Shown here piece after piece: positions 1 to 10,852 of a DNA stretch of 50,737 bases. How positions within the stretch are numbered: position 1 is the stretch's first letter; each line of letters starts with the position of its first letter. The stretch spans positions 1 through 50,737 of the forward strand of contig JALEZJ010000103.1 of the NCBI GenBank assembly GCA_022772985.1. The letters are read 5' to 3'. Source of the DNA: Erysipelotrichaceae bacterium. Lineage in GTDB: Bacteria > Bacillota_I > Bacilli_A > RF39 > UBA660. The translations under genes and the position numbers were made by a program. The notes under the pieces are model-generated. The model did no database searches. It saw only the letters and a program-made list of their open reading frames with translations, and had not been told where the DNA came from.

Positions 1-732
1 TTTGATGGTACCCCGCTCTATTTCAATATTGGTAAGACAAGAATTATATTGGAATGTTCCTCCCATCTTGATAATTTTATCTCTCATATTCTTGACAACT
101 GTTCTTAATACATCTGTTCCTATGTGAGGATTATGAATATACATGATTTCAGGATCTGCTCCGCAAGTGATAAAAATTTCGAATACTTTTTTCATACGAT
201 AATCCTTATCTTTTACTAAGGTATTTAGCTTTCCATCTGAAAAAGTGCCTGCTCCGCCTTCTCCAAATTGAACATTAGAGTTTATATTTAATTTTCCAGT
301 ATTCCAAAAATTTTCTACGGTTTCTACTCTTTTTTCAACAGGTTCTCCTCTTTCTATAATTAAGGGGTGATAACCTAATTCTGCTAAGAGATAGGCACAA
401 AATAGTCCAGCTGGACCACTTCCAATAATAATGGGTCTAGTAAATAAATTTTTGTCTCCTATATTTGGTAAAATGTATTCTTCTTTTGGTGATAGAAAGA
501 TATCCTTATCTTTTGCCTTGTGTTTTAAAATAGATTGTTCATTATTCAGTTTGACATCTACTTCATAAATATAATAAAGATTAGGTTTTTGTCTAGCATC
601 TAAGGATTTTTTGGTAATTTTTACATCTTGAATATTCTGCTCTTTGGTATTTAACTTGGTAGCAATTTTATGTTTTAATTCTATTTCTGAATCTTTTTCA
701 ACTGGAATTTTAATCTGTCTTACTCTAATCAT
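1..732 (-). CDS. FAD-dependent dehydrogenase (COG2509-like), 3' end outside the window
   Basis: The first 244 residues are visible; the gene runs off the left edge. The protein starts MIRVRQIKIP, has an N-terminal region of about 95 residues, then a Rossmann FAD-binding motif GSGPAG at residues 104-109, followed by IIERG (end of the second strand) and a QFGEGGAGTFSDGKL segment. This arrangement, a small N-terminal domain followed by a FAD domain with the GEGGAGTFSDGKL stretch, is typical of the uncharacterised FAD-dependent dehydrogenases of COG2509. The substrate is unknown. The start ATG overlaps the end of the upstream flavoprotein gene by 8 nt and has a strong AAAGGAG site inside that gene, so the two are translationally coupled. 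Confidence 0.85.
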   Translation of the reverse strand, partial: MIRVRQIKIPVEKDSEIELKHKIATKLNTKEQNIQDVKITKKSLDARQKPNLYYIYEVDVKLNNEQSILKHKAKDKDIFLSPKEEYILPNIGDKNLFTRPIIIGSGPAGLFCAYLLAELGYHPLIIERGEPVEKRVETVENFWNTGKLNINSNVQFGEGGAGTFSDGKLNTLVKDKDYRMKKVFEIFITCGADPEIMYIHNPHIGTDVLRTVVKNMRDKIIKMGGTFQYNSCLTNIEIERGTIK

Positions 733-1963
733 GTTCTTCTCCTTTTTGGCTAGTTCCTGCTAAATAACCTGTTATCCAAGCAAAACTTAAATTATAACCA
801 CCACAATCTCCGTCGACATCTAGAAGTTCTCCAGTTAAATAAAGACCTTTTTCTTTAGTAGATTCCATGCTATATGGATTGATTTCTGATAAGGGGATAC
901 CTCCGGTACAAGTTTGGGCTTGTTCAAAGGAATTGGTCCCTGTAATATCAAGCATAAATTTTGTTAGATTCGTTCCTAATAAGTATTTTTCTTGCATAGA
1001 AAGATGATTCCAAGTAATATCTCTTTTTATTTTGGATAGTTTTAAAATTAAATTAATTAATTTATAATTCAAAATACCATCTAATAAGTTAGAGATAGTT
1101 CTTCCTACAACTATTTTGTTTCTTTTATTCATCCAAGTAATAAATTCTTCTTCCTTAGTAATTGAAAATGGATGTAAGAAATTAATTTGGATTTGTTCTT
1201 TTTTATGCTCTGATAATCCACGGGATACTCTACCACTTAAACAGAAGATGCAGATACCACTTACTCCATAGTCAGTTAATTGAATTTCTCCTATTTGAGA
1301 GTCGATTAAATGGTTGTTTTCTATTAAGGAAACTTTGACATCACTGCGGATTCCATGCCATTCTTTTAGGTAGGTTGCGTTTGCTTTTAATTGGACTAAG
1401 GCTGGAAGTGGTTCTATTATGGTATGCCCTAGATTTTTAGCGAATTTATATCCTATTCCATCGCTTCCAGTTTTAGGGCATGCCTTAGATCCTGTTGATA
1501 AAATTACTTTGTTTCCTATAAACTCCCCTTTAGTTGTAGTTATTTTAAAGTTATCTTTTTCTTTTTCGATATTTAAAACTTCTGTTTCTGTAATTATTTC
1601 TACTCCTTGTAGTTCTGCTTCTTTGATTAGGGCAGTTTGAATACTCGTTGCTTGGTTAGAATATGGATAATAGTATCCATCTTTTATTTTAGGGATGATT
1701 CCTAATTTATTAAAAAATGATAATATTTCTTCTTGATTCTTTTTGGTTATCATTTTTTCTAGGAGCTCAGGATTTTTCGTGTGATAGTGAGTTAAGAATT
1801 GATCAACATTCCAATAATTACATTTTCCATTTCCAGTAATTAAGATTTTTTTACCTGGATTTGCATTTTTTTCAATTAAGGTTACTTTTCTTCCAGATTT
1901 TGCTGCATAAATGGATGCTACTAATCCAGATGCTCCTCCTCCTATTACAATAATATCTTTCAT
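725..1963 (-). CDS. HI0933/YhiN (BaiN-like) family flavoprotein
   Basis: This 412-residue protein is a predicted cytosolic FAD oxidoreductase. It begins MKDIIVIGGGASGL, a dinucleotide-binding motif (GGGASG, residues 8-13), and carries the family-typical TGNGKCN segment near residue 43, TGG-type motifs in the middle, and a C-terminal GGYNLSFAWITGYLAG segment that closes the FAD site. Length and motifs fit the HI0933-like family, some members of which (BaiN) act in bile acid metabolism; the substrate here cannot be told from sequence. The site AGAGGTG precedes the ATG. It is the first gene of a two-flavoprotein operon, with an extended -10 promoter just upstream. Confidence 0.9.
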   Translation of the reverse strand: MKDIIVIGGGASGLVASIYAAKSGRKVTLIEKNANPGKKILITGNGKCNYWNVDQFLTHYHTKNPELLEKMITKKNQEEILSFFNKLGIIPKIKDGYYYPYSNQATSIQTALIKEAELQGVEIITETEVLNIEKEKDNFKITTTKGEFIGNKVILSTGSKACPKTGSDGIGYKFAKNLGHTIIEPLPALVQLKANATYLKEWHGIRSDVKVSLIENNHLIDSQIGEIQLTDYGVSGICIFCLSGRVSRGLSEHKKEQIQINFLHPFSITKEEEFITWMNKRNKIVVGRTISNLLDGILNYKLINLILKLSKIKRDITWNHLSMQEKYLLGTNLTKFMLDITGTNSFEQAQTCTGGIPLSEINPYSMESTKEKGLYLTGELLDVDGDCGGYNLSFAWITGYLAGTSQKGEEHD

Positions 1964-1987
1964 ATATACACCTCTTCATACTCATTT

Positions 1988-1996
1988 ATTATATCA
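1988..1996 (-). promoter_or_regulatory. Extended -10 promoter of the flavoprotein operon
   Basis: The minus strand reads TGATATAAT (TGn-TATAAT) about 25 nt before the ATG at 1963. No good -35 is seen. The same TGATATAAT string also precedes the genes starting at 19253 and 21390. Confidence 0.5.
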
Positions 1997-2095
1997 TTTT
2001 TTCTATTAAATATCTTCTTTTTATTATTTTAAAATACTTATTCAGTGATAACCTTGTATTATTCTTATACTCTGTATGAGATATTATATCTAATA

Positions 2096-2133
2096 TAAAT
2101 AAGAAAAAATATGCTTACTTTAATTGGCATATT
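2096..2133 (-). terminator. Terminator after a gene remnant
   Basis: On the minus strand AATATGC pairs with GCATATT across a 12-nt loop and is followed by TTTTTCTTATTT. It stands directly after the stop of the remnant at 2135. Confidence 0.5.
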
Positions 2134-2134
2134 C

Positions 2135-2379
2135 TTATTTTTTTCTTGATAATACTTCTTTAATAGATTTTGTTAAGGTATTACTATAATATTTATCCAC
2201 CCTTCTTTTTGATTATTTGGATGAATTGTATTTTCAAATTTTATATCAATATCATTATGTGTTCTATAGTCATTACTTAGTAATTGTGAGTAAAAAATAC
2301 ATTGTTTATTTGTAATAACTGTAACACTTCTTACTCTCCTTTTTTTATTACAATATTGAAAGTATTCATAAGGATTTAA
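2135..2379 (-). pseudogene. Remnant of a protein gene with a frameshift and no start
   Basis: There is no intact gene from 1964 to 2691, but this part reads as old coding sequence. On the minus strand a frame from 2379 to 2176 is open for 68 codons and gives a protein-like string beginning LNPYEYFQYCNKKRR and going on to VTVITNKQ and FENTIHPNNQKE. It stops at 2173-2175; a second frame takes over in the same region with VDKYYSNTLTKSIKEVLSRKK and stops at 2135. The simplest reading is one frameshift near 2185-2215 in the C-terminal part of a lost gene. In-frame stops lie upstream of 2379. A terminator hairpin follows at once. I do not recognise the family. Confidence 0.5.
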
Positions 2380-2399
2380 TTATAGACTTCTTTTATCTA

Positions 2400-2655
2400 T
2401 TTCTTAGACATTTTTTAATCCTTTTGAAATTATTTTTTGATTTTAGTATATTATATTTTCTATTACTTACTGATTTATTCTTTTATTATTTTACTAGAAA
2501 TAGACACTTTATTTTATATTCTTTCCTGTTTCAGTATTTTTGATATCAAAAAAACTTACCTTCTCTTTTCAATTTAGAGCAGAGTTTTAGAAATTTATAC
2601 CTATGTGAAATTAAAATATAGTGATATTCTAGTGATTACTAATAAGGATATTCTC
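2400..2655. other. Gene-free AT-rich stretch
   Basis: Very AT-rich sequence between the remnant and the terminator of the small gene pair. I see no open frame, RNA gene or repeat that I can support. It may be further decayed sequence of the same lost locus. Confidence 0.4.
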
Positions 2656-2688
2656 AAAATTTAAAAATCCACTACTGTGTGGAATTTT
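2656..2688 (-). terminator. Terminator of the small gene pair
   Basis: On the minus strand AAAATTCCAC pairs with GTGGATTTTT (one mismatch) over a 6-nt loop, followed by a T-rich run. It lies immediately downstream of the stop at 2692. Confidence 0.65.
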
Positions 2689-2691
2689 CTT

Positions 2692-2997
2692 TTATATGCA
2701 TTGTTTTAAAATATTTTCAATCGTTTTACTATTATAGATAATATTATCATCTATACTATACATTTTAAATTCATTTTTTAATAAGTCAAATACTAAAAAA
2801 TTATTATCCAAACAATCTATCAGAGGAATGATATCCTCTTTCATAATACCTAATTCTTCCTTATAATTAATAATTTCGCTTTCACTTAGTAATCTTTGTT
2901 CTCCATAAAATGTAGGTTCTATATCTATTTTTTTTAATAATTGTAACAATTCTTTATTATTGATGGTTTTGTATTTATTTAATAATAACTTGCTCAT
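2692..2997 (-). CDS. Small protein resembling the C-terminal part of SUKH (SMI1/KNR4) proteins
   Basis: This 101-residue acidic protein has no signal peptide or membrane segment. Residues about 55-85 (IIPLIDCLDNNFLVFDLL, then KMYSIDD) resemble the core of small SMI1/KNR4-like proteins, where an IP-x-x-D-C/G-x-x-N-F-x-x-(Y/F)-D pattern is common; many SUKH proteins are immunity proteins against secreted toxins. That link rests on pattern memory and is weak. The start is supported by a GGGAGAAG site. It follows the 68-residue gene by 15 nt and is probably co-transcribed with it. No toxin gene is visible nearby. Confidence 0.55.
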   Translation of the reverse strand: MSKLLLNKYKTINNKELLQLLKKIDIEPTFYGEQRLLSESEIINYKEELGIMKEDIIPLIDCLDNNFLVFDLLKNEFKMYSIDDNIIYNSKTIENILKQCI

Positions 2998-3012
2998 AAC
3001 TTCTCCCTATCT

Positions 3013-3219
3013 TTATCTTAGTTTTCCCTTGGTTTTATCAGTAATTGGACCTTCTCTAACTTCTGTAATTGATACATAAGTATAATTTGGCTTTTCTAAC
3101 TTCTTTTTATCGCTTTCTTTAATGGGATCGGCTTTCATATATTTATATTGGGTATTTTTGTTAAGTGATGATTTTTCAGTATTTTTTATTTCATTTACTT
3201 CATTTATTCTAAATTTCAT
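3013..3219 (-). CDS. Small hydrophilic protein of unknown function
   Basis: This encodes 68 residues, lysine- and asparagine-rich, with no cysteine, signal peptide or membrane segment; probably disordered. An AAAGGATGAG site stands 4-5 nt before the ATG, and a TTGAAA-N17-TACTTT promoter lies about 40 nt upstream, so it looks like a real gene that leads a two-gene unit with the SUKH-like protein. The tail ends ITDKTKGKLR. I do not recognise a family. It could be a small antitoxin-like partner, but nothing in the sequence shows that. Confidence 0.5.
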   Translation of the reverse strand: MKFRINEVNEIKNTEKSSLNKNTQYKYMKADPIKESDKKKLEKPNYTYVSITEVREGPITDKTKGKLR

Positions 3220-3255
3220 TTTCTCATCCTTTCTCTTTTCAATTTCTTTTATTTA

Positions 3256-3284
3256 AAAGTAACATAAAATTATGTTTATTTCAA
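3256..3284 (-). promoter_or_regulatory. Promoter of the 68-residue gene, with a dyad in the spacer
   Basis: The -35 is TTGAAA (3284-3279), the spacer is 17 nt, and the -10 is TACTTT (3261-3256). The spacer contains an inverted repeat, AACATA-N4-TATGTT (3261-3276), which could be an operator. Confidence 0.45.
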
Positions 3285-3380
3285 TTTTTTATCAGTCATT
3301 TTACACTGCTTTTTGATTTCAGTTAACTATATTACTAGAAATTTTTTAAATAAGAACTATTATTAAGAAGCAATTGCCCC

Positions 3381-3407
3381 AAAAGAAAAGAGTAACCTAA
3401 GTTACTC
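3381..3407 (-). terminator. rpoC terminator, containing the rpoC stop codon
   Basis: A perfect 7-bp stem GAGTAAC/GTTACTC with a 4-nt loop is followed by TTTTCTTTT on the minus strand. The rpoC stop codon (3404-3402) lies inside the ascending arm. Confidence 0.85.
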
Positions 3408-6400
3408 CATAAATTCTTCTTCTAGAACTTCTGATGGTTCTTCATCATAAAATTCTTTTTCTAGACTATAGCCAATATCCATATATTCTTTGGCGCCTGT
3501 TCCAGCAGGGATTAATTTTCCAATGATAACATTTTCTTTTAATCCATGTAATTTATCGGTTGCTCCTTTGACAGCAGCCTCTGTTAGTATTCTTGTTGTT
3601 TCTTGGAAGGATGCAGATGATAGGAAGGAATCTGTTTGTAATGCAGCTTTGGTAATACCAAGTAGAATTGGTTGTCCTATTGCTGGTTTCTTTCCTTGAA
3701 TGATGACATCTCTATTTCCATTTGTAAAGTCAGAGATAGATACTACTGTACTTGGTACAAAATTGGTATCTCCAGCGTCTTGGACTCTAATTAGAGAGAT
3801 CATTCTCTTAGCAATTAATTCTACGTGTTTATCATTAATATCAACACCTTGTGATCTATATACTTTTTGTACTTCTTTTAAGATGTATTGTTGGACTGTA
3901 TTTGGATCAGTTACTGCTAATAATTCTTTTGGAGAGACACTACCTTCTGTTAATTGGTCTCCTGCATTAATTTTATCTCCTTTTTCTACTTTAAGTTTTG
4001 CACCATACATTGTTAAGTGTTCTCTAACTTCTTTGTCATTCTTGACGTAGATCTTAAATCTACCATTGGCATCTTCAATTTTTTGAACGGTTCCATCGAT
4101 TTCAGAGATGGTTGCTTTTCCTTTTGGAATACGTGCTTCAAATAACTCTTCAACACGTGGAAGACCTTGAGTAATATCGGTTCCAGCTACTCCACCAGTG
4201 TGGAATGTTCTCATGGTTAACTGGGTTCCTGGTTCTCCAATTGATTGAGCTCCCATAATACCTACGGCTTCTCCAATTTCTACTAGATTTCCGGTTGCTA
4301 AGTTTCTACCATAACATTTTTGACAAACACCATGTGCAGTACGACATGTTAAGACGGTTCTGATTTCCACTGCCGTAATTCCGGCTTTGATAATCTTATC
4401 TGCAATATTTTCGGTAATATAAGTATCTTTTTCACAAATTACTTCTTTTGTTTCTGGATTTATTACTTTTTTGTTAGTAAATCTTCCTAAAATTCTATCA
4501 TAAAGTGGTTCAATAATGCCATCTTTATCGTCTGTAAATGCTGTTACTAGAGATCCTTGAGTAGTTTTACAATCACTTTCTCTTACAATCATATCTTGGG
4601 CTACATCTACTAAACGTCTAGTCATATATCCAGAGTCAGCTGTTTTTAAAGCTGTATCGGCACTACCTTTACGAGCACCGTGAGTAGATAAGAAGAATTC
4701 TGATACTGATAATCCATCATTGAATGATGATAGGATTGGAATTTCTACTGGGTCTCCGTTTGGTTTTGCCATGATACCACGCATACCAGCTAATTGAACA
4801 AAGTTAGAAATAGATCCACGAGCTTTAGAGTTCATCATGATGAAGATTGGATTATCTTCATATTCTTTGGATGCGGCATATTCACTTAATTCTGTTTCGA
4901 TATCTTTTTTGGCTTTGTTCCATACTTCTATTACAAGATCAAGTCTTTCTTTTTCAGTAATTAAACCTCTTTGGAATTGTTTGTTAATTTTCTTAACTTC
5001 TTTGTTACTTGCTTCTACTATTTTTTCTTTGTTTTTACTAGTTACAATATCAGAGTAGGCAATTGTAATTCCAGAGTAAGTGGAATATTTGAATCCTTGG
5101 TCTTTTAATTTGTCAAGGAAAATAGAAGTTTCGGTTGTTCTATAACGTTTGAACATTTGGGCGATAATTTTTTCAAGAGCACCTTTATTGAATGGTTTTG
5201 CTCTTTTCATATTTTTAATTTCTTCTTTAATATCTTTTCCATAATCAATAAAATATTTTGCTGGTGTTACCCCTTCAATATTTTCTGATGATGGTTCATT
5301 TAGATATGGGAAGGAATCTGGTAAGATTTCATTAAAGATAATTTTACCTGGTGTTGTTACTAAATATTTATTTTTATAAGTATCTAAGAATACTTTGTGT
5401 TTAAATGAGTTGACTGGAATAGCAATTCTAGTATGAAGGGTAATCTCTCTTCTTTGATATGCCATAAGAGCTTCATTGGTATTTTTGAAGATTCTTCCCT
5501 CTCCTTCTAATCCATCTTTTTCCATTGTAATATAATAGTTTCCTAAAATCATATCCTGTGATGGAGTTACGATAGGGGATCCATCTTTTGGACTTAAGAT
5601 GTTATTAGCACCTAACATTAAAATTCTTTCTTCGGCTTTGGCTTCTTCTGATAGAGGTACGTGAACAGCCATTTGGTCTCCATCGAAGTCAGCATTAAAT
5701 CCTGTTGTTACTAATGGATGCAAACGAATTGCTTTTCCTGAGATTAGTTTTGGTTCAAAGGCTTGAATACCAAGTCTGTGCAATGTTGGTGCACGGTTTA
5801 GCATTACTGGGTGCTCTTTGATTACTTCTTCTACAACATCCCATACTTTTTCATCTTTATTTTCAATCATTTTTTTAGCTGCTTTGATATTGTTAGCTAA
5901 TTCTTTTGCTACTAAGCCATTGATAACATGTGGTTTGAATAGTTCTAGAGCCATATCTTTTGGAATTCCACATTGATACATTTTTAAGTCTGGTCCTACT
6001 ACGATAACAGAACGACCTGAGTAATCAACACGTTTTCCAAGTAAGTTTTGACGGAAACGTCCTTGCTTTCCTTTTAGCATGCTAGATAATGATTTTAAAG
6101 CACGATTTCCTGCTCCTGTTACACTTCTACCACGACGTCCATTATCGAATAGGGCATCTACGGCTTCTTGTAACATACGTTTTTCATTTTGAATGATAAT
6201 AGATGGAGCTCCTAATTCAATTAGTTTCTTTAAACGATTGTTACGATTGATGACACGTCTATATAAATCATTTAAGTCAGATGTTGCAAAACGTCCACCA
6301 TCTAGTTGAATCATTGGGCGAAGTTCTGGTGGGATGACTGGTAAAGCTTCTAAAATCATCCATTCTGGTTTATTTCCTGAGGTTGCAAATGCATTTAGAA

Positions 6401-7034
6401 CGTCTAATCTTTTTACTAATCTGATTCTTCTTTGTCCTGTTGCATTTTCTAACTCTTTTTGTAATTCTTCTAGTTCTTTATTTACATCTACTTCACTTAA
6501 TAATTGTTTAATAGCAGCAGCACCCATACCTACTTTAAAGGTATTTCCGTATTTTTCATAATAAACACGATATTCTTTATCAGATAGGGTTTGTTTTTTT
6601 ACTAATGTAGTTGCTCCTGGATCTAGAACAACGTAAGATACAAAATAAATTACTTCTTCTAGATCTCTAGGAGACATATCTAGGCACAATCCAATATAAG
6701 ATGGTATTCCTTTTACGTACCAGATATGACTAACAGGAGTTGCAAGTTCAATATGCCCCATTCTTTCACGTCTAACTTTAGATTTTGTTACTTCTACACC
6801 ACAGCGATCGCAGACGATACCTTTATATCTTAGTCTTTTATATTTTCCACAGTTACATTCATAATCTCTGGTTGGTCCAAAGATTTTTTCACAAAATAAT
6901 CCGTCTCTTTCAGGTTTTAAAGTTCTGTAATTGATGGTTTCTGGTTTTTTAACTTCTCCATAAGACCAATCACGAATTGTTTCAGGAGAAGCAATTCCAA
7001 TTTTTAAAGCTTTAAAATTATTTGCTTCTACCAT
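3402..7034 (-). CDS. rpoC: DNA-directed RNA polymerase subunit beta'
   Basis: This 1210-residue protein is the beta' subunit of RNA polymerase. The N-terminal zinc-binding module shows Cys60, Cys62, Cys75 and Cys78 (CNCG, CDRCG), and the catalytic magnesium loop NADFDGDQM is at residues 447-455. The second zinc site contains [15 protein letters not shown], followed by [25 protein letters not shown] (bridge helix and trigger loop region). Length is normal for Firmicutes. The ATG overlaps the rpoB stop as TAATG, with GGAGGTGAG just before it, so the two subunits are translationally coupled. A terminator follows at once; the usual downstream rpsL-rpsG-fusA genes are absent. Confidence 0.99.
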   Translation of the reverse strand: MVEANNFKALKIGIASPETIRDWSYGEVKKPETINYRTLKPERDGLFCEKIFGPTRDYECNCGKYKRLRYKGIVCDRCGVEVTKSKVRRERMGHIELATPVSHIWYVKGIPSYIGLCLDMSPRDLEEVIYFVSYVVLDPGATTLVKKQTLSDKEYRVYYEKYGNTFKVGMGAAAIKQLLSEVDVNKELEELQKELENATGQRRIRLVKRLDVLNAFATSGNKPEWMILEALPVIPPELRPMIQLDGGRFATSDLNDLYRRVINRNNRLKKLIELGAPSIIIQNEKRMLQEAVDALFDNGRRGRSVTGAGNRALKSLSSMLKGKQGRFRQNLLGKRVDYSGRSVIVVGPDLKMYQCGIPKDMALELFKPHVINGLVAKELANNIKAAKKMIENKDEKVWDVVEEVIKEHPVMLNRAPTLHRLGIQAFEPKLISGKAIRLHPLVTTGFNADFDGDQMAVHVPLSEEAKAEERILMLGANNILSPKDGSPIVTPSQDMILGNYYITMEKDGLEGEGRIFKNTNEALMAYQRREITLHTRIAIPVNSFKHKVFLDTYKNKYLVTTPGKIIFNEILPDSFPYLNEPSSENIEGVTPAKYFIDYGKDIKEEIKNMKRAKPFNKGALEKIIAQMFKRYRTTETSIFLDKLKDQGFKYSTYSGITIAYSDIVTSKNKEKIVEASNKEVKKINKQFQRGLITEKERLDLVIEVWNKAKKDIETELSEYAASKEYEDNPIFIMMNSKARGSISNFVQLAGMRGIMAKPNGDPVEIPILSSFNDGLSVSEFFLSTHGARKGSADTALKTADSGYMTRRLVDVAQDMIVRESDCKTTQGSLVTAFTDDKDGIIEPLYDRILGRFTNKKVINPETKEVICEKDTYITENIADKIIKAGITAVEIRTVLTCRTAHGVCQKCYGRNLATGNLVEIGEAVGIMGAQSIGEPGTQLTMRTFHTGGVAGTDITQGLPRVEELFEARIPKGKATISEIDGTVQKIEDANGRFKIYVKNDKEVREHLTMYGAKLKVEKGDKINAGDQLTEGSVSPKELLAVTDPNTVQQYILKEVQKVYRSQGVDINDKHVELIAKRMISLIRVQDAGDTNFVPSTVVSISDFTNGNRDVIIQGKKPAIGQPILLGITKAALQTDSFLSSASFQETTRILTEAAVKGATDKLHGLKENVIIGKLIPAGTGAKEYMDIGYSLEKEFYDEEPSEVLEEEFME

Positions 7035-10000
7035 TAGAACTCACCTCCTATTTCTTCGTCATCAAAATCTTCATCGATTTCTTCTAATTCTTCATACTCT
7101 TCTTCTGAAGTTTCATCATTTTCTAACTCTTCTTCTTCGATATCCTCATATTCATCTTCTAATTCATCTACATCATCCATAGCAGCTTTTATATTTGATG
7201 GAGTTTTATCATCAGATACTTCTTCTATTAATGGGGTATCATCCTCTTCTTCATCTTCTGTCATTTCTAATTCTTTAAATCCGACAACTTCATCATGATT
7301 ATTAATAACAGAAATATCTAAACCTAATGCTTGGAATTCTTTAATTAATACGCGGAAAGCTTCTGGAATTCCTGGACTTGGTAGTGGATTTCCTTTTACG
7401 ATAGATTCATATACTTTTACACGACCTACTACATCATCTGACTTATAAGTTAAGATTTCTTGTAGAACATGTGATGCTCCATATGCTTCTAGTGCCCAAA
7501 TTTCCATTTCTCCAAATCTTTGACCACCAAATTGAGCTTTTCCACCTAATGGTTGTTGTGTTACTAATGAGTATGGTCCAGTTGATCTTGCATGCAATTT
7601 ATCATCTACCATGTGATGTAATTTTACGAAATACATCACACCTACACTGATTCTGTGATCAAATGGTTCTCCAGTTCTTCCATCATATAGAACGGTTTTT
7701 CCATCTTCATCCATGCCAGCTTCTCTCATCATTGCTTTGACATCTTCGGTTGAAGCTCCGTCTAATACTGGAGTTGCTACATGAACACCTAGTTTTTTAC
7801 AAGCCATTCCCATATGTAATTCAAGTACTTGTCCAATATTCATACGAGATGGAACACCTTGTGGATTTAACATAATATCAATTGGTGTACCATCTGGTAA
7901 ATAAGGCATATCTTCTTCTGGTAAGATTAGGGAAATAACACCTTTGTTGCCATGACGTCCTGACATTTTATCACCAATTTGAATCTTACGTTTTTGAATG
8001 ATATAAACTCTTACTACTTTACTTACTCCACTAGGTAAATCTTCATTGTCTTCTTTCGTGTATACTTTTACATCATGAACAATTCCTTCTCCACCATGTG
8101 GTACTGTTAGAGAAGAATTACGGACTTCTCTTGTTTTTTCTCCAAAGATGGCATGTAATAATTTTTCTTCGCTTGTTAAGTCTGCCATTCCTTTTGGTGT
8201 TACTTTACCTACTAGAATGTCACCTTCTTTGACTTCAGTTCCAATTCTAATAATACCATTTTCGTCTAGGTTTTTACGAGCATCTTCACTAACGTTTGGA
8301 ATATCTCTCGTGATTTCTTCTGGTCCTAATTTGGTATCGCGACATTGGGTTTCATAATCTTCAATGTGTAGTGATGTATATACATCTTCTTTGACTAATC
8401 TTTCATTCATGATTACAGCGTCTTCGAAGTTATAACCATTAAATGTCATGAAGGCAATTGTCATGTTTTTACCTAAAGCTAGTTCTCCTTTATCTGTACT
8501 TGGTCCATCGGCAATAATTTGTCCACGTCTTACTTTATCTCCCGCTCTAACGATTGGTCTGTGGTTTGCTGTTTCGCCTTGGTTTGATCTTTCAAAAGTA
8601 GCAAGTTCATAAGTATCAGTTCCTTTGGCATTTTTTACAACAATTTTCTTTGCATCCACATAATCTACTATACCTTCTGCATGTGATACTACTACAGCTC
8701 CACTATCTCTTGCTGCTACATATTCTACACCAGTTCCAACATATGGTGCTTCTGTTGTTAATAGTGGTAATGCTTGACGTTGCATGTTTGCTCCCATTAG
8801 GGCACGAGTTGCATCATCGTGTTCTAGGAATGGGATTAAGCTTGTTGTAACTGATACTACTTGTTGTGGTGATACGTCAATATAATCTACTTGTTCTGCT
8901 GGAATGATAACATTTTCACCATTAAATCTACCAGCAACAGTTGCGTCAGTAATTTCCATATCATCATTTACGTTTACTGTTGCTTGTGAAATATAGTAAT
9001 CTTGTTCTTCATTCGCCGTTAAATATTCTACTTTATCTGTTAATTTTTTATTTTCTACTTTACGATATGGAGTTTGAATAAATCCATATTCATCAATTTT
9101 GGCATAGCTTGCTAGAGAAGTAATTAGTCCAATATTTTGTCCTTCTGGAGACTCGATTGGACAAATTCTTCCGTAGTGAGAAGCATTTACATCACGTACT
9201 TCCATTCCAGCTCTATCACGAGATAATCCGCCTGGTCCTAAGGCAGATAATCTTCTTTTGTGAGTAAGTTCTGCAATTGGGTTTACTTGATCCATAAATT
9301 GTGATAGTTGGCTTGAACCAAAAAATTCTTTGATTACAGCAGTTACTGGTCTAATGTTAATTAAAGTTTTAGGGGTAACTGTTTCAATGTCTTGAGTAGT
9401 CATTCTTTCTCTTACTACTCTTTCCATTCTAGATAGTCCAATTTTTAATTGATTTTGTAATAATTCTCCTACTTGTCTTACACGTCTATTTCCTAAATGA
9501 TCAATTTCATCATCATGTCCAATTCCATCAAGTAAATTTAAATAGTAAGAAATTGATGCATAAACATCGGAAATAGTTAGTGTTCTTATATCTAGAGTTT
9601 GATCATTTCCAATCAATTTAACTTTTTTTGTTGGATCTTTTGGTGAATAAACATATAATACTTGAACTGTTTTGTGATTATCTAATTCTTCATTTACTTT
9701 TACATCTTCATAGCCATAACCATTATCTAATAGTTCTTGTAATTTTGTATATACTTCTTTCGTTATTTTGGTACCATCTGTAAATATTGTTTCTCCATCT
9801 ACTACAATATCCTGAGCTAAGACATTATTTAAAAGCCTATCTGTAATATTTAATCTCTTATTAAATTTATAACGACCAACACGTGCTAAATCATAACGAA
9901 AGTTATCAAAGAATCTCGTAATCAATTGATTTTTTGATGAGTCTAACGTGGTTGGTTCTCCTGGTCTTAATTTCTCGTAAATTTCGATTAAGGCTTCATC

Positions 10001-10687
10001 GGTATTCTTAGTTGAATCTTTTTCAATTGTATTTTTTAAGTAAACGTTGTTATCAAATACTTCTAAAATATCTTCATCAGTAGAAAGTCCAAATGCTCTT
10101 AATAGAGTCGTAACAGGTACTTTTCTAGTTCTATCAATTCTAACATAGATAACATCTTTTGCATCTGTTTCATATTCTAGCCAAGTTCCACGTGTTGGTA
10201 TTACTTTGGCTGCAAATACCGGTTTTCCATTTTTGTCTAATTCTTTTGAGTAATATACACTTGGTGATCTTACTAATTGAGATACAATTACTCTTTCTGC
10301 TCCATTAATAATGAAGGTACCACTTTCTGTCATTAGTGGCATATCTCCTAAAAAGATTTCTTGTTCTTTTACTTCTCCTGTTTCATTGTTAAATAATCTT
10401 GTTTGTACTTTTAAAGGAGATGCATAGGTAATCTGTCTATCTTTACATTCCTTTAAGGAATATCTTGGTGTATCAAATTCGTATTCTCCGAATTCTAGTG
10501 ATAGACTACCTGAAAAACTTTCAATTGGGAATAAGTCTTCAAAAACTTCTTTGATCCCTGTTTTTACGAACCATTGATATGATTCTTTTTGAATTTGTAA
10601 TAAATTATCAAGTTCTAATGAATTTTTGATCATAGAAAAATTTCTTCTTTTTCTATAATCGCCACTTTGCTTTAATTTATAAGCCAT
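7034..10687 (-). CDS. rpoB: DNA-directed RNA polymerase subunit beta
   Basis: This 1217-residue protein is the beta subunit. The rifampicin-pocket segment reads [27 protein letters not shown], with the wild-type Asp, His and Ser at the positions where resistance mutations usually arise. The C-terminal clamp region [24 protein letters not shown] is present. After the conserved end there is a tail of about 75 residues made mostly of Glu and Asp, longer than in most bacteria but seen in some Bacilli and Mollicutes. It has its own TTGACA promoter and a GGGGTGA ribosome site, and is followed by rpoC with a 1-nt overlap. Confidence 0.99.
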   Translation of the reverse strand: MAYKLKQSGDYRKRRNFSMIKNSLELDNLLQIQKESYQWFVKTGIKEVFEDLFPIESFSGSLSLEFGEYEFDTPRYSLKECKDRQITYASPLKVQTRLFNNETGEVKEQEIFLGDMPLMTESGTFIINGAERVIVSQLVRSPSVYYSKELDKNGKPVFAAKVIPTRGTWLEYETDAKDVIYVRIDRTRKVPVTTLLRAFGLSTDEDILEVFDNNVYLKNTIEKDSTKNTDEALIEIYEKLRPGEPTTLDSSKNQLITRFFDNFRYDLARVGRYKFNKRLNITDRLLNNVLAQDIVVDGETIFTDGTKITKEVYTKLQELLDNGYGYEDVKVNEELDNHKTVQVLYVYSPKDPTKKVKLIGNDQTLDIRTLTISDVYASISYYLNLLDGIGHDDEIDHLGNRRVRQVGELLQNQLKIGLSRMERVVRERMTTQDIETVTPKTLINIRPVTAVIKEFFGSSQLSQFMDQVNPIAELTHKRRLSALGPGGLSRDRAGMEVRDVNASHYGRICPIESPEGQNIGLITSLASYAKIDEYGFIQTPYRKVENKKLTDKVEYLTANEEQDYYISQATVNVNDDMEITDATVAGRFNGENVIIPAEQVDYIDVSPQQVVSVTTSLIPFLEHDDATRALMGANMQRQALPLLTTEAPYVGTGVEYVAARDSGAVVVSHAEGIVDYVDAKKIVVKNAKGTDTYELATFERSNQGETANHRPIVRAGDKVRRGQIIADGPSTDKGELALGKNMTIAFMTFNGYNFEDAVIMNERLVKEDVYTSLHIEDYETQCRDTKLGPEEITRDIPNVSEDARKNLDENGIIRIGTEVKEGDILVGKVTPKGMADLTSEEKLLHAIFGEKTREVRNSSLTVPHGGEGIVHDVKVYTKEDNEDLPSGVSKVVRVYIIQKRKIQIGDKMSGRHGNKGVISLILPEEDMPYLPDGTPIDIMLNPQGVPSRMNIGQVLELHMGMACKKLGVHVATPVLDGASTEDVKAMMREAGMDEDGKTVLYDGRTGEPFDHRISVGVMYFVKLHHMVDDKLHARSTGPYSLVTQQPLGGKAQFGGQRFGEMEIWALEAYGASHVLQEILTYKSDDVVGRVKVYESIVKGNPLPSPGIPEAFRVLIKEFQALGLDISVINNHDEVVGFKELEMTEDEEEDDTPLIEEVSDDKTPSNIKAAMDDVDELEDEYEDIEEEELENDETSEEEYEELEEIDEDFDDEEIGGEF

Positions 10688-10755
10688 TAAATTTCACCCC
10701 TATGCCTAGTTTTTTCGCTATTCCACGTCAAAAAGAGACGCGTTTCCAATATATA

Positions 10756-10784
10756 ATGTTAGCATCTCTTCTTTGAATTGTCAA
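10756..10784 (-). promoter_or_regulatory. rpoB-rpoC promoter
   Basis: TTGACA (10784-10779), 17-nt spacer, TAACAT (10761-10756). The leader of about 65 nt includes a short CGTC/GACG hairpin. This shows that rpoBC is transcribed separately from rplJL. Confidence 0.8.
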
Positions 10785-10785
10785 T

Positions 10786-10816
10786 GAAAAAAGCTAATAA
10801 AAATTAACTTTTTCCC
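10786..10816 (-). terminator. Probable terminator of the inserted gene pair
   Basis: On the minus strand AAAAAGTTAAT and ATTAGCTTTTTT form a hairpin with one mismatch and a TTTT loop, ending in a T-run that runs directly into the rpoB -35 element. Confidence 0.5.
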
Positions 10817-10852
10817 ACAATTTTGTTGATAATTATTTTTCTCATTTATGAA

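Noticed and set aside
3490-4050. Plus-strand open frames opposite rpoC
   Set aside because: They are complement-frame shadows of a conserved gene, with no ribosome site or protein-like content of their own.
8650-8850. A plus-strand His/Leu-rich open frame opposite rpoB
   Set aside because: The composition (repeated HL) is an artefact of reading the complement of conserved rpoB codons.
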